Made by a program: the position numbers and the translations under genes
Assembly: GCF_017353175.1 (NCBI RefSeq)
Contig: NZ_JAFMYW010000001.1
Coordinates: 558,001 to 622,000 of the forward strand
From: Fibrella forsythiae
Lineage (GTDB): Bacteria; Bacteroidota; Bacteroidia; Cytophagales; Spirosomataceae
DNA: 64,000 bases
Reading direction: 5' to 3'
In this document: one piece after another, positions 18,076 to 25,569 of the stretch
How positions within the stretch are numbered: the first letter of the stretch is position 1
Layout of the letters: each line of letters opens with the position of its first letter
Notes under the pieces: model-generated
What the model was told of the DNA's origin: nothing
Databases searched by the model: none
Seen by the model: only the letters and a program-made list of their open reading frames with translations

Positions 18076-18528
18076 ATGAGATCGCTTACTTTCTTAATTG
18101 CCTGCTTGTTTTCTGCCTTAACATTGCTGGTATCTCCCACCATAGCTCAACGCTCACAAAAGTGGGCCAATGCAATCGAAATTACGGCCGCCGTTTCGGA
18201 CTCCACATTAATAGAGTCGGCCATGTCTGTGTTCGAAGATCAAGGGTTTGCCGTAGTCAAATCCGACTTCAAGCGGGGCACAATCGTGACCGATCAAAAA
18301 TCAATCGGCGTGGCCAGCCTACGAATCCTGGGCGATGTTAAATCGGGCGTTCTACGACTTCGGGGCCAGTGGTCGGGTAGCGCAATGGGTATGCCCTTCA
18401 CTAACGCAGTTTCGGCCAATCACGGTACCGCCCAAGAAAAAAAGACCTTTCAGGCGCTGAGTGAGGTCGCCCAAAAGGTCAGTGATAGTTTAACTGGCGC
18501 AACGTTGACCTACATAGAGATCAAATAA
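18076..18528 (+). CDS. Small secreted protein
   Basis: A 150-residue protein with a signal peptide ending T-I-A-Q. The mature domain (about 125 residues) has alternating short strands and helices with the pattern A-M-S-V-F-E-D-Q-G-F-A-V, reminiscent of small periplasmic alpha/beta domains; no family is assigned. It is the last gene of the plus-strand operon, noticeably more GC-rich than the two membrane genes before it, and ends 12 bp before the stop of the tape-measure remnant on the other strand. A periplasmic role in the lysogen is inferred from the signal peptide. Confidence 0.6.
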   Translation: MRSLTFLIACLFSALTLLVSPTIAQRSQKWANAIEITAAVSDSTLIESAMSVFEDQGFAVVKSDFKRGTIVTDQKSIGVASLRILGDVKSGVLRLRGQWSGSAMGMPFTNAVSANHGTAQEKKTFQALSEVAQKVSDSLTGATLTYIEIK

Positions 18529-18539
18529 GCCATCTGATA

Positions 18540-18839
18540 CTACCCCCGTCCAAGTATTTTACCCTGCCTTGCGGTTCGGGCTGCCTGTAGCTCGTTATCG
18601 TTACCGCGAATTTTTCCAGTGACGACTACCTCAACGCGCTGCGGTCCGTTAGTACCCCTATTCGCATTGGCCAATCGCTCTGCCGGAATATTGGTGGCTG
18701 GAGAGTCGAAACGCGCTGGTGAATAACCAACGGACCCACCCGAGGCGAACGGCAGCGTACCCAACCGATTCATTTTATCCAGCTTTGAGACACCAATGCC
18801 CCGCACCGCTGCGGCCCGCAAAACGTACTCACCATTGCT
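18540..18839 (-). pseudogene. Remnant of a tape-measure protein C-terminus (copy A)
   Basis: About 100 codons on the minus strand encode a diverged copy of the last 100 residues of the tape-measure protein at 35089. Shared blocks include GYSPARFDSP, V-x-V-V-V-T-G-K and the identical C-terminus ELQAARTARQGKILGRG with its stop. Similarity begins at SNGEY-[IV]-LRAAAVR and disappears upstream, where the sequence becomes AT-rich. The piece lacks the rest of the 974-residue gene, so it is a fragment, not a gene. It abuts the 3' end of a plus-strand gene, just as the intact gene and the second remnant do. Confidence 0.85.
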
Positions 18840-18890
18840 CTTTTGCCTAATAACTAGGGAAAGCTTGTATAAGGTCGCCTCGCACTGTTA

Positions 18891-19757
18891 CTAAATTAAT
18901 TTTTTCTGTCTAAATAATTCAAAAGTTGTAAGAATGATCCTTTGGTGTATTTGGGATGGCAGTTGACTTACTATAAACTTATCAAAATGAGTGTACACAA
19001 AATATGCCATACGCGAGTATTTCGACTTGGAATCTACTCGATAGAGCATTTGTGTGTACACTCTATACAAGGAATAGTTTAATGTTTGCTGATTGATTTT
19101 CCCATCAAAGAAATCAATCAGATGCTCTTTTATCTCCCTTAAAACTTTGTCTACAAGCTTTTTTCTCTCAACTACTAATAGTGTTCGCTTTAAATCGTAA
19201 CACTTAATGGAAGCTTCTCCGTGAATTGTGAGATGATGGATTGTTCCGTCACGTTTAAAGTATAAGTGATCTTCGACAATATCTAGTTCAGGATTCAGTA
19301 ATAGCGGATCCTCTGCTTTAAGCAAGGGAAAATCAGCACGACGTGATGCTTTATTAGGAAGAAGATTCTGCTTTACAACAGGACTTAAGACACGTAAAGA
19401 CTCATTTGCCAATGGAAAATTATTTGATTTGGTCCTATTGCATTTCTCACAGGACAATATCAGATTAGACCACTCGTAACCTAACCAATAATACCCTAAG
19501 TGGCTCGTATTTTTAATACCATCTTTAGGACGATAATGGTCAACCCGAAGCACGCAAGTCGGAGATTCAGGCGACTCGCAATATGCACACTTTGAGTTAT
19601 ACAGTGTAGTTAAGGTGGCGTGAGATTGGTCTCTATAAAAATGAGTACTAAAACTGTGCTTATTTTTTTCTGATATTGTTAATTTAATATTATCCAAACA
19701 TCCTTTTTTCAATAAACCGCTGGGTGGATTTGAGAAGTCTTTTTTGACGCTTATCAT
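18891..19757 (-). CDS. ptuB: HNH nuclease, PtuB-like (Septu system)
   Basis: A 288-residue protein. Zinc and catalytic elements of an HNH nuclease are visible: C-A-Y-C at 57-60, V-D-H-Y-R-P-K at 72-78, G-Y-E-W-S-N-L-I-L-S-C-E-K-C-N at 93-107. This pattern matches the HNH subunit PtuB of Septu and of retron-associated PtuAB pairs. It starts 2 bp after the stop of the ATPase gene, the usual ptuA-ptuB order. In Septu the ATPase and nuclease together stop phage by attacking nucleic acid once triggered. The pair is AT-rich and sits inside prophage cargo. Assignment by motif and neighbour; subtype not determinable here. Confidence 0.8.
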   Translation of the reverse strand: MISVKKDFSNPPSGLLKKGCLDNIKLTISEKNKHSFSTHFYRDQSHATLTTLYNSKCAYCESPESPTCVLRVDHYRPKDGIKNTSHLGYYWLGYEWSNLILSCEKCNRTKSNNFPLANESLRVLSPVVKQNLLPNKASRRADFPLLKAEDPLLLNPELDIVEDHLYFKRDGTIHHLTIHGEASIKCYDLKRTLLVVERKKLVDKVLREIKEHLIDFFDGKINQQTLNYSLYRVYTQMLYRVDSKSKYSRMAYFVYTHFDKFIVSQLPSQIHQRIILTTFELFRQKKLI

Positions 19758-19759
19758 GA

Positions 19760-21478
19760 TTAGTCAAATATATACTCAGGATAATCTCGGCTGTCTTTAT
19801 TTATAGCATCAAGTCTTTCATCAATGCTTTTAGCATCAATCACATCGCTATAAGTTTCCTCCGTTCGCAAATCACCCACATTTTTATTTGACACTGGCAA
19901 AATATTACTCATATCAAATAGAGGGGAGGTCAATATTGAGTTAGGAAGTAAGTTAGCGACATCAATATCAATTTTTTGTACGTTTACACCATCATCCTTT
20001 GATCTAGTAACTTTCAAAAATACAGAAGATTCTGGAGCCCCTAATATAGGTATAACACTATGAGTAGTTGCTATAAACTGAACATTCGGAAAAGCAGTTG
20101 ACAAAAGCCTAGGTAGTTCATACTGCCACTTTGGATGAAGGTGATTTTCTAGTTCGTCAATCAAAACTATCCCTCCAAACTCTTCAAAATTTATAACGTT
20201 AGGCTGTAGCCTACTGAAACGTAATATTATATCACCAACCATAGCGATTACACTTTTTAATCCTGATGCCAATTTTGAAAAGTGAATAGCATCATATAGC
20301 TTTTCTGTATTTTCCTCCTTCTCAAGATAAAGTACATCGTACTGATCTTCCTTATTTTTTTGAACAATAATTTCAGAGAGAGATGGTATTAATTTCTTTA
20401 AAATTGATGTTGTCTGCTCAAATTTCGGATTATTCTCGATATGCCATCTTATTAAGTCTGGCTCAATATTTAATAGCACACCATCAATATTGAATAAACT
20501 ATAAGTAACGCTGCTCTTTTCAGAAAGCTCATTTTGGCTCATGTCGTTTTGTAATTGTAACCGAGAAGGTCCATAGCCAATCATTTCTTTTAGGGATTCA
20601 AATCCTCCGCTGTTAATATTATTGATATAATTTATACTTTTCTTTTTGTATTCTATACCAATCTTAGGACTATTATCTTTCAAAAGGTTAATGCTTTTAT
20701 CCCTAGTTCCGAACAATCCTATAGCAATTGCCTGCAGTAAGCTAGATTTTCCGTAACCGTTTTCGCCTGTAATAAAAATCCATTGAGTATCTATTGGTAT
20801 GTTCTCAATATGAGCGCTCTTTATACATAAATAATCATTTACTTTTATTTGCTTAATGCAAAATGGCATACTATTAACTAAATCTTTATAGGTATCAACG
20901 CTCGTATCTTTAATGATTTTATACTTGTTTATATAATTCCTCGGCATGTATATATATTTTACAAAAAATTCCAGCGTTTCCACTAACTTTTCATGAAATA
21001 TTTCATCTTTAATACCAGTATTGTACGTGAACTCAACTTGAGTCTCAAGAGGCCCCACTTCTTCGGATTTATCAAGTCGAAATTCAAAATTATTTACATT
21101 CTCATCTACAAATTCGTATAGCTCTGCCGCCTTTTTTCTTACTTTTTCGAAAAATGGAGCTGCTTTAGATTCTTCAAGATCAATTTCCCGAGTTGCAATT
21201 CTAGCCAGCTCAAATCTTAGCGACTCGGCACTATTCATATTAACTTTAATAGTTTTTTTGAAAACGTACATTCCGTCTTCATCTAAATACTCTGCGACTG
21301 CTGTGACGAAATCATCTTCTTGAGCGCGCTTAATAGCATTTTCTAAGTTAGCCTTCCACCTAGCAACAATTTCAGGATCAACCCCAGGTAGGTCTGCAAG
21401 TATCTTCTCGTAAGGGATACCTTGATTATATAGCCTTATAAATAAGTTCTCTAACTCTAAAGGATTAGTTGTAGCCAT
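19760..21478 (-). CDS. ptuA: AAA/ABC-type ATPase, PtuA-like (Septu) with an extra N-terminal region
   Basis: A 572-residue protein. The ATPase begins near residue 205 with I-K-V-N-D-Y-L-C-I-K, followed by Walker A G-E-N-G-Y-G-K-S-S (238-246), a signature-like K-L-A-S-G-L-K-S (402-409), Walker B I-V-L-I-D-E-L-E (437-444) and the A-T-T-H-S switch (470-474). This is the overcoming-lysogenization-defect/PtuA class of ABC ATPase. About 200 residues precede the ATPase: a helical segment (1-55) and an alpha/beta segment (60-180) that I do not recognise and that typical PtuA proteins, as I know them, lack. It is paired with the HNH gene downstream. The AT-rich 235-bp region upstream presumably holds its promoter. 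Anti-phage role inferred from the pair. Confidence 0.8.
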   Translation of the reverse strand: MATTNPLELENLFIRLYNQGIPYEKILADLPGVDPEIVARWKANLENAIKRAQEDDFVTAVAEYLDEDGMYVFKKTIKVNMNSAESLRFELARIATREIDLEESKAAPFFEKVRKKAAELYEFVDENVNNFEFRLDKSEEVGPLETQVEFTYNTGIKDEIFHEKLVETLEFFVKYIYMPRNYINKYKIIKDTSVDTYKDLVNSMPFCIKQIKVNDYLCIKSAHIENIPIDTQWIFITGENGYGKSSLLQAIAIGLFGTRDKSINLLKDNSPKIGIEYKKKSINYINNINSGGFESLKEMIGYGPSRLQLQNDMSQNELSEKSSVTYSLFNIDGVLLNIEPDLIRWHIENNPKFEQTTSILKKLIPSLSEIIVQKNKEDQYDVLYLEKEENTEKLYDAIHFSKLASGLKSVIAMVGDIILRFSRLQPNVINFEEFGGIVLIDELENHLHPKWQYELPRLLSTAFPNVQFIATTHSVIPILGAPESSVFLKVTRSKDDGVNVQKIDIDVANLLPNSILTSPLFDMSNILPVSNKNVGDLRTEETYSDVIDAKSIDERLDAINKDSRDYPEYIFD

Positions 21479-21695
21479 GTGTATTCTATTTTTGACAAAT
21501 CTATAATGAAGTTAGTAATGTAAGGTTGCATCATACAAACGAATTTACTTTGTTGGCGTTCCAAGCGTATAGATGAATGTTTATCTCAATAATATGATTT
21601 GGCTCAATTATAATATTCGTAAAGCATTGATATTTAATCATTTATATTTAAAAATTATCAAAACACATTATTATATGTAAATACGGACCAATAGC

Positions 21696-21752
21696 ATTAG
21701 TGTGGATACGTGAGCTAGGATGTAGCCCTTAGTTTACGTATCCACACTAATG
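21696..21752. repeat. Perfect 17-bp inverted repeat across a gene end
   Basis: CATTAGTGTGGATACGT (21696-21712) is the exact reverse complement of 21736-21752, with a 23-base loop. It covers the last codons and stop of the gene ending at 21715. Neither side has a T-run, so a standard intrinsic terminator is unlikely; protection or processing of the transcript end, or a recombination scar, are alternatives. Confidence 0.7.
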
Positions 21753-22077
21753 GCTGCGAGTCAAACAGTGGCCACTGCTCAAGTCTGGTCACGTACAAAT
21801 GCATAATGACCTGCTTCTTATCAGGTACGGTCGGATGCAGCGTTCGTTGCAGATAAGGCGGGGCTACCAGTACATACGTGCCGGATGCTTGCGGGTCAGT
21901 TGTAAACGCCAACTCAAGATGTGCCCCTTGCTGGTAATCGACCTCATCACCAAAGGCGGTTTCTGCATCGATTGGCTTATCGCTCCCTAGCTGGGTTGCT
22001 TGGGTCAAGTCGGGAGTTGCGCAATACATGAGCCGGAGTAGAACCTCCATCTCATTTGGGGCTGGGCTTGGTTCCAT
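21715..22077 (-). CDS. Small protein, one of a tandem paralogous pair
   Basis: A 120-residue soluble protein of unknown function. It shares with the upstream gene product an N-terminal L-L-R-x-M block, a central acidic D-A-E-x-A-[FY]-G segment and G-x-Y-V-[LV]-x-x-P-P at about residue 65. The two genes are 6 bp apart, so they are probably a duplicated pair in one transcript. They are GC-rich like the phage core, unlike the AT-rich PtuAB genes downstream, so they probably came with different cargo. No domain is recognised. Confidence 0.6.
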   Translation of the reverse strand: MEPSPAPNEMEVLLRLMYCATPDLTQATQLGSDKPIDAETAFGDEVDYQQGAHLELAFTTDPQASGTYVLVAPPYLQRTLHPTVPDKKQVIMHLYVTRLEQWPLFDSQPLVWIRKLRATS

Positions 22078-22083
22078 CGTCTC

Positions 22084-22425
22084 TTACTTATTTTGTTCCT
22101 CAGCGGGCAACCGCTCCATTTGTGCCCACACATCAGTCAGTACCATATAAACCGTTACCATCGGCACCTGCACCGTTTCGCCTGTCTTGGTTTGGCGAGA
22201 CTGACTGCCAAGCAGCGGCGGGTCACACACCACGTATTCTCCGTTTAGTTCGGGCCGGTCATAAAACGTAATCTGTTGACGGTTTCCCTGTGCGTAGCCA
22301 TAGGCATCTTCGGCATCAGTCCAGTAGGTTGGACTAAGGGGTTCGGCTTGGCTACGATCAGCGGTAAGGTAGCGCATGGTGCGCAGGAGCACCTCCGGCT
22401 GAAGCATACGAACGTTACTTTCCAT
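22084..22425 (-). CDS. Small protein, paralogue of its downstream neighbour
   Basis: A 113-residue protein; I chose the ATG at 22425, since the in-frame GTG at 22461 adds a poor N-terminus. It has V-L-L-R-T-M-R-Y-L-T, D-A-E-D-A-Y-G-Y and G-E-Y-V-V-C-D-P-P in the same order as the next gene. No signal peptide or membrane segment is present. The function is unknown. As a small, tandemly duplicated protein in phage cargo it could be a regulator or an inhibitor, but nothing in the sequence shows this. Confidence 0.6.
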   Translation of the reverse strand: MESNVRMLQPEVLLRTMRYLTADRSQAEPLSPTYWTDAEDAYGYAQGNRQQITFYDRPELNGEYVVCDPPLLGSQSRQTKTGETVQVPMVTVYMVLTDVWAQMERLPAEEQNK

Positions 22426-22461
22426 TCTTGTTGTGTTGTTGTTTACAACGGGAAGATACAC

Positions 22462-23015
22462 CTTGGAGGTGGGGATAGGAAGGGATTAAGCGGGTTTATT
22501 ACGGTATTCTATAGTTATTCAGGTAGGGTAGTTACCACCAGATTGCACCAGGAGAAGAGTCTACGAGCCTACCTGGCGATATTAGATTTTAAATCCCTCA
22601 AAACCCATCGACTTAGATTAATTTTGACAGGAACAAAAGAGAGAGTAGTCCGCTTGACTTATATTGGAACCGCCGATCACAAAAAAACAGCGCCAGTTAG
22701 GTGTGTACGTAAGATGTCAGTATACTTATGCCGCCTATGGAACGTAGTGCATAAACTGATTTTAAAGGACACGATACAAAAGGAGCCAACAAGAGCTTGG
22801 CTTCAAAGTAAAGAAAGTACATCGCTGGCTACTCAATAACTAGGCATTATTGTTAGAATTGGCAAGGCGACTAGTGGACGCATACTCAATCTGGCAAGAT
22901 CCGTACTCGCTTGAGAGTATATACAGCCTAACCTCTTTTCTTTGGTGGGCGGCGAAGCTATTATATACATGGCTCAAGTACCGCTAGATGCTCAGCCAGC
23001 ACTATAGAGGTTGGC
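22462..23015. other. Non-coding stretch between cargo blocks
   Basis: About 550 bp without a convincing gene. A plus-strand frame continues through here from 22276, but its first part is antisense to the 22084 gene and its composition (many isolated Cys, Arg and Thr) is not protein-like. The segment separates the GC-rich paralogue pair from the AT-rich Abi-alpha operon and ends in the long hairpin at 23016. The sequence around 22528-22560 partly resembles 27576-27608. Confidence 0.5.
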
Positions 23016-23058
23016 CTATGAAACTAGCCTGATATTGTTAATCAGGCTAGTTTCATAG
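23016..23058. repeat. Perfect 18-bp hairpin upstream of the Abi-alpha operon
   Basis: CTATGAAACTAGCCTGAT (23016-23033) is the exact reverse complement of 23041-23058, with a 7-base loop. There is no T-run on either side. It lies 46 bp before the first ATG of the operon, where it could be an operator, an attenuator or the remains of a small mobile palindrome. Confidence 0.75.
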
Positions 23059-23104
23059 TTACTAATTATCACCTCGAGGGGTCCACGATAAATGAACGTA
23101 AATT

Positions 23105-23635
23105 ATGTTAAATAAAATTTACGAATTACTCGGAGACATAAAAAGCCAAAATGAGGTTTCCTTCTTACAAAAAGGAGATTTCTGGATTTCACTTTTTTTT
23201 AATTTTTTAGGTCTATATCTAGCTTATCTAGCATACAAGGAAGCTAATAGAGCTAAAGAAGCTGCTGAAGAGGCAGCTAATTCTGTAAGAGCAGTTGGTG
23301 TATCTCTAGGCCTAAGTGAAATAGCATATCAATTAGAACGAATTGATATTAATATTCAATATACAACATGTCGAACTTTGCTTAGTGAAACACATCGAAA
23401 AACTAGGCAGTTAACAGCAACCTATAAAAATGACCCTGAATTATCGATTATAATCAATAAAGTTGAAAGTACTTTAGGGCAAATTGAGGTCGCTTTATAT
23501 GATGTTAGGCCGATTAATGAAACAGTAATCAGTCCTTTGCATTCAGTATACTGGGCAATTGAATGTTTTTCCTCACCCCTCGTAGGACACTTAGGTGAAT
23601 TAATTGGAGCAGTTGCAAAGCGTACTCAACCATAA
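23105..23635 (+). CDS. Membrane-anchored helical protein, first gene of Abi-alpha operon
   Basis: A 176-residue protein. One hydrophobic segment (about residues 27-44) is followed by an alanine/glutamate-rich helix (A-N-R-A-K-E-A-A-E-E-A-A-N at about 47-59) likely to form a coiled coil, then a helical domain. No family is recognised. It is AT-rich and is separated from the next gene by only 5 bp. A membrane protein next to an Abi-alpha gene would fit an effector that damages the membrane or a membrane-tethered sensor; this is inference from arrangement only. Confidence 0.6.
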   Translation: MLNKIYELLGDIKSQNEVSFLQKGDFWISLFFNFLGLYLAYLAYKEANRAKEAAEEAANSVRAVGVSLGLSEIAYQLERIDINIQYTTCRTLLSETHRKTRQLTATYKNDPELSIIINKVESTLGQIEVALYDVRPINETVISPLHSVYWAIECFSSPLVGHLGELIGAVAKRTQP

Positions 23636-23640
23636 ATGCA

Positions 23641-24402
23641 ATGTCACAAGAAGGAGCATACACAGACAAATTACAATCTTTAATAGAGTCAACTTCTAAA
23701 GGGGAGATATATTGGGAGCAGCAGAACCCATCAACATACTACTATGAATCTAGTTTGCTAATTGGTGATAAATTTGTGACATCTATTCAACGAATAGGCC
23801 CAATGGGCATTGGTGGATACATTTTTCAGATCATCAATTCAGAAACTAGTGAAGTGGTTTTAGATATAAAAACTATTAGTAAGACTATGATGCTTCCGGT
23901 ATTTAACTCTAGTGCATTTGACTATACCGAAGTACTTCAGTCTTTATATCAAAGGGTTGAACTTTATGTCAGTAATCGTGCAAATATAATATTGGGAGGT
24001 ACCATCGGTAAGTTTGATGTAACAAATACAAATCAATCACCTATGAAATTAACCTTTGTTAGTGCTCGCAGGGTCAATCTAGATCGAGATGGATTCGATT
24101 TTCAATATTTTTATACTATAAACCATGGCGAGGATACACACCAAATACATATCGTTACTACTACTAATGGCGCAGAACTAGCTTGGCACATAGGACAAGC
24201 TGATTTAGTGGCATACTCTAAGAGAGCATTCGTACTTGCGGTAAAATATATTAAGTGGCATTGGCAAACAACTGGTACGCTTCCTGACGAACAGAGGCAG
24301 TATTTTGAGAAGAGGGATCTAGCTAGACTCAGTGATGCTTCGCTTGATTGGCAAGGTTATATTCTTATTTTGGGCGGAGATGAAAAAGTAACTGAATTGT
24401 AA
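23641..24402 (+). CDS. Unrecognised 253-residue protein, second gene of Abi-alpha operon
   Basis: A soluble protein with a mixed alpha/beta pattern and no signal peptide. The stretch around residues 30-80 (repeated Y, S and G with short strands) and a C-terminal helix pair can be seen, but no known motif. It begins 5 bp after the preceding stop and is followed after 80 bp by the Abi-alpha gene. All three genes are AT-rich compared with the phage core, consistent with a common, separate origin. It could be the sensor component, by position only. Confidence 0.6.
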   Translation: MSQEGAYTDKLQSLIESTSKGEIYWEQQNPSTYYYESSLLIGDKFVTSIQRIGPMGIGGYIFQIINSETSEVVLDIKTISKTMMLPVFNSSAFDYTEVLQSLYQRVELYVSNRANIILGGTIGKFDVTNTNQSPMKLTFVSARRVNLDRDGFDFQYFYTINHGEDTHQIHIVTTTNGAELAWHIGQADLVAYSKRAFVLAVKYIKWHWQTTGTLPDEQRQYFEKRDLARLSDASLDWQGYILILGGDEKVTEL

Positions 24403-24482
24403 TTCGTTTCAAGATTAAATAAAAAACTTTTACAAGACAGGTTATTACTTACCCATGTTCTTGATTTCAAAATTAGCTTAGA

Positions 24483-25274
24483 ATGGAAGGAGGTCTTAAT
24501 CAATTAGCAAGAAGCATAGCCAGCTCTGTGGAGCTACTCCCCTTGGTGTATAAAGACTTAGCTCAACCTAGTGTTCAAAAAGCTGGAAAAGCATTAGAAA
24601 CAGTAGTTGGTTTAGGTAATACAGCCTTACTTCCCATACTCTTGCTTAACGAGAAAACCAATTACTGGTTTACGAAGCATATGGAGAATTACAAGGTGAA
24701 GTTAGATACAATACCGGCGGAAAAAGTATGTCCAGTCCCACCTGAGCTAGGCGTACCACTGCTGGAGAAATTAACGTATACAACGAACGATGACCTCGCA
24801 GATTTATTTACTACGCTTCTAGCCAAGGCTTCGTCTATCGAAACCGCCAACGAGGCACACCCGAAGTTTGTATCCATTATCTCTCTTTTATCTGCGGACG
24901 AAGCAAAGATTATTAAGCATATCAAGGATGACTTAATTTACACTAATCTTTTGCTTTATTTGAAAGATGATGAGGGCTATTTTGAGATAAGCTCTTATCT
25001 CACCTCTTTGGTTGAAGAATTGGACTTTATATTTCCTGATAACGATCGAGTCTATTTACAAAATCTCATTACGTTAGGTATACTGTCAGACGCTTATCCA
25101 TCAAAAAAGATTAATCCTGAAAAATACGAAAAGTTACATAATTTTTATCGACTGTATCCAGAAGAGGGAAAAAAAATTTTAGGTGATAGATTTGGAAAAA
25201 CAGAGTGGGTCGATTCGCACTTTAAACTTACTGACCTAGGTAGGCTCTTTATAAAATCGTGCAATATTTTATAA
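24483..25274 (+). CDS. Abi-alpha (DUF4393-type) protein
   Basis: A 263-residue protein matching the Abi-alpha family in length and landmarks: an N-terminal helix with V-Y-K-D-L-A-Q-P-S-V-Q-K-A-G-K (about 23-37), a hydrophobic L-L-P-I-L-L-L-N segment, then P-P-E-L-G-V-P-L-L-E-K-L-T-Y-T at about 86-100 and N-E-A-H-P-K-F-V-S-I-I-S-L-L-S-A-D-E-A at about 122-140. The family is named for abortive infection of phage and occurs in accessory and defence regions. Here it ends a plus-strand, AT-rich operon with two unrecognised genes. Exclusion of competing phages is the likely role; the mechanism is not known to me. Confidence 0.75.
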   Translation: MEGGLNQLARSIASSVELLPLVYKDLAQPSVQKAGKALETVVGLGNTALLPILLLNEKTNYWFTKHMENYKVKLDTIPAEKVCPVPPELGVPLLEKLTYTTNDDLADLFTTLLAKASSIETANEAHPKFVSIISLLSADEAKIIKHIKDDLIYTNLLLYLKDDEGYFEISSYLTSLVEELDFIFPDNDRVYLQNLITLGILSDAYPSKKINPEKYEKLHNFYRLYPEEGKKILGDRFGKTEWVDSHFKLTDLGRLFIKSCNIL

Positions 25275-25569
25275 GATCTTCTCGATCTATTTAATTTGAA
25301 TATATAGTTTTCGTAAAGTATTTTATGACTCCCAATTAATTCGGTTTCAAGATGGATTTGCTCATTTTTGCTACATAGCTTTTTCCCCCTTTAAGCCAGT
25401 AGCCCTTACTGCTTCTGAAACAATTATTTAGAAAGTATTTATCATGCCACTGATACATGACAGATTATTAAACTAACTTACCTTTATCTATCTACAAGAA
25501 TCGTTCACATTTTATGGCATTTTAGATGAATAAAGCACCACTTGAATAATCATGTAAAGCGTACCTTCG

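Noticed and set aside
18891-21478. A retron of the PtuAB-containing type
   Set aside because: No reverse transcriptase gene or msr/msd-like structure is visible beside the pair.
22276-22839. A 187-codon plus-strand frame
   Set aside because: Its first 150 bp are antisense to the 22084 gene, and the composition of the rest is not protein-like; no motif or good start.
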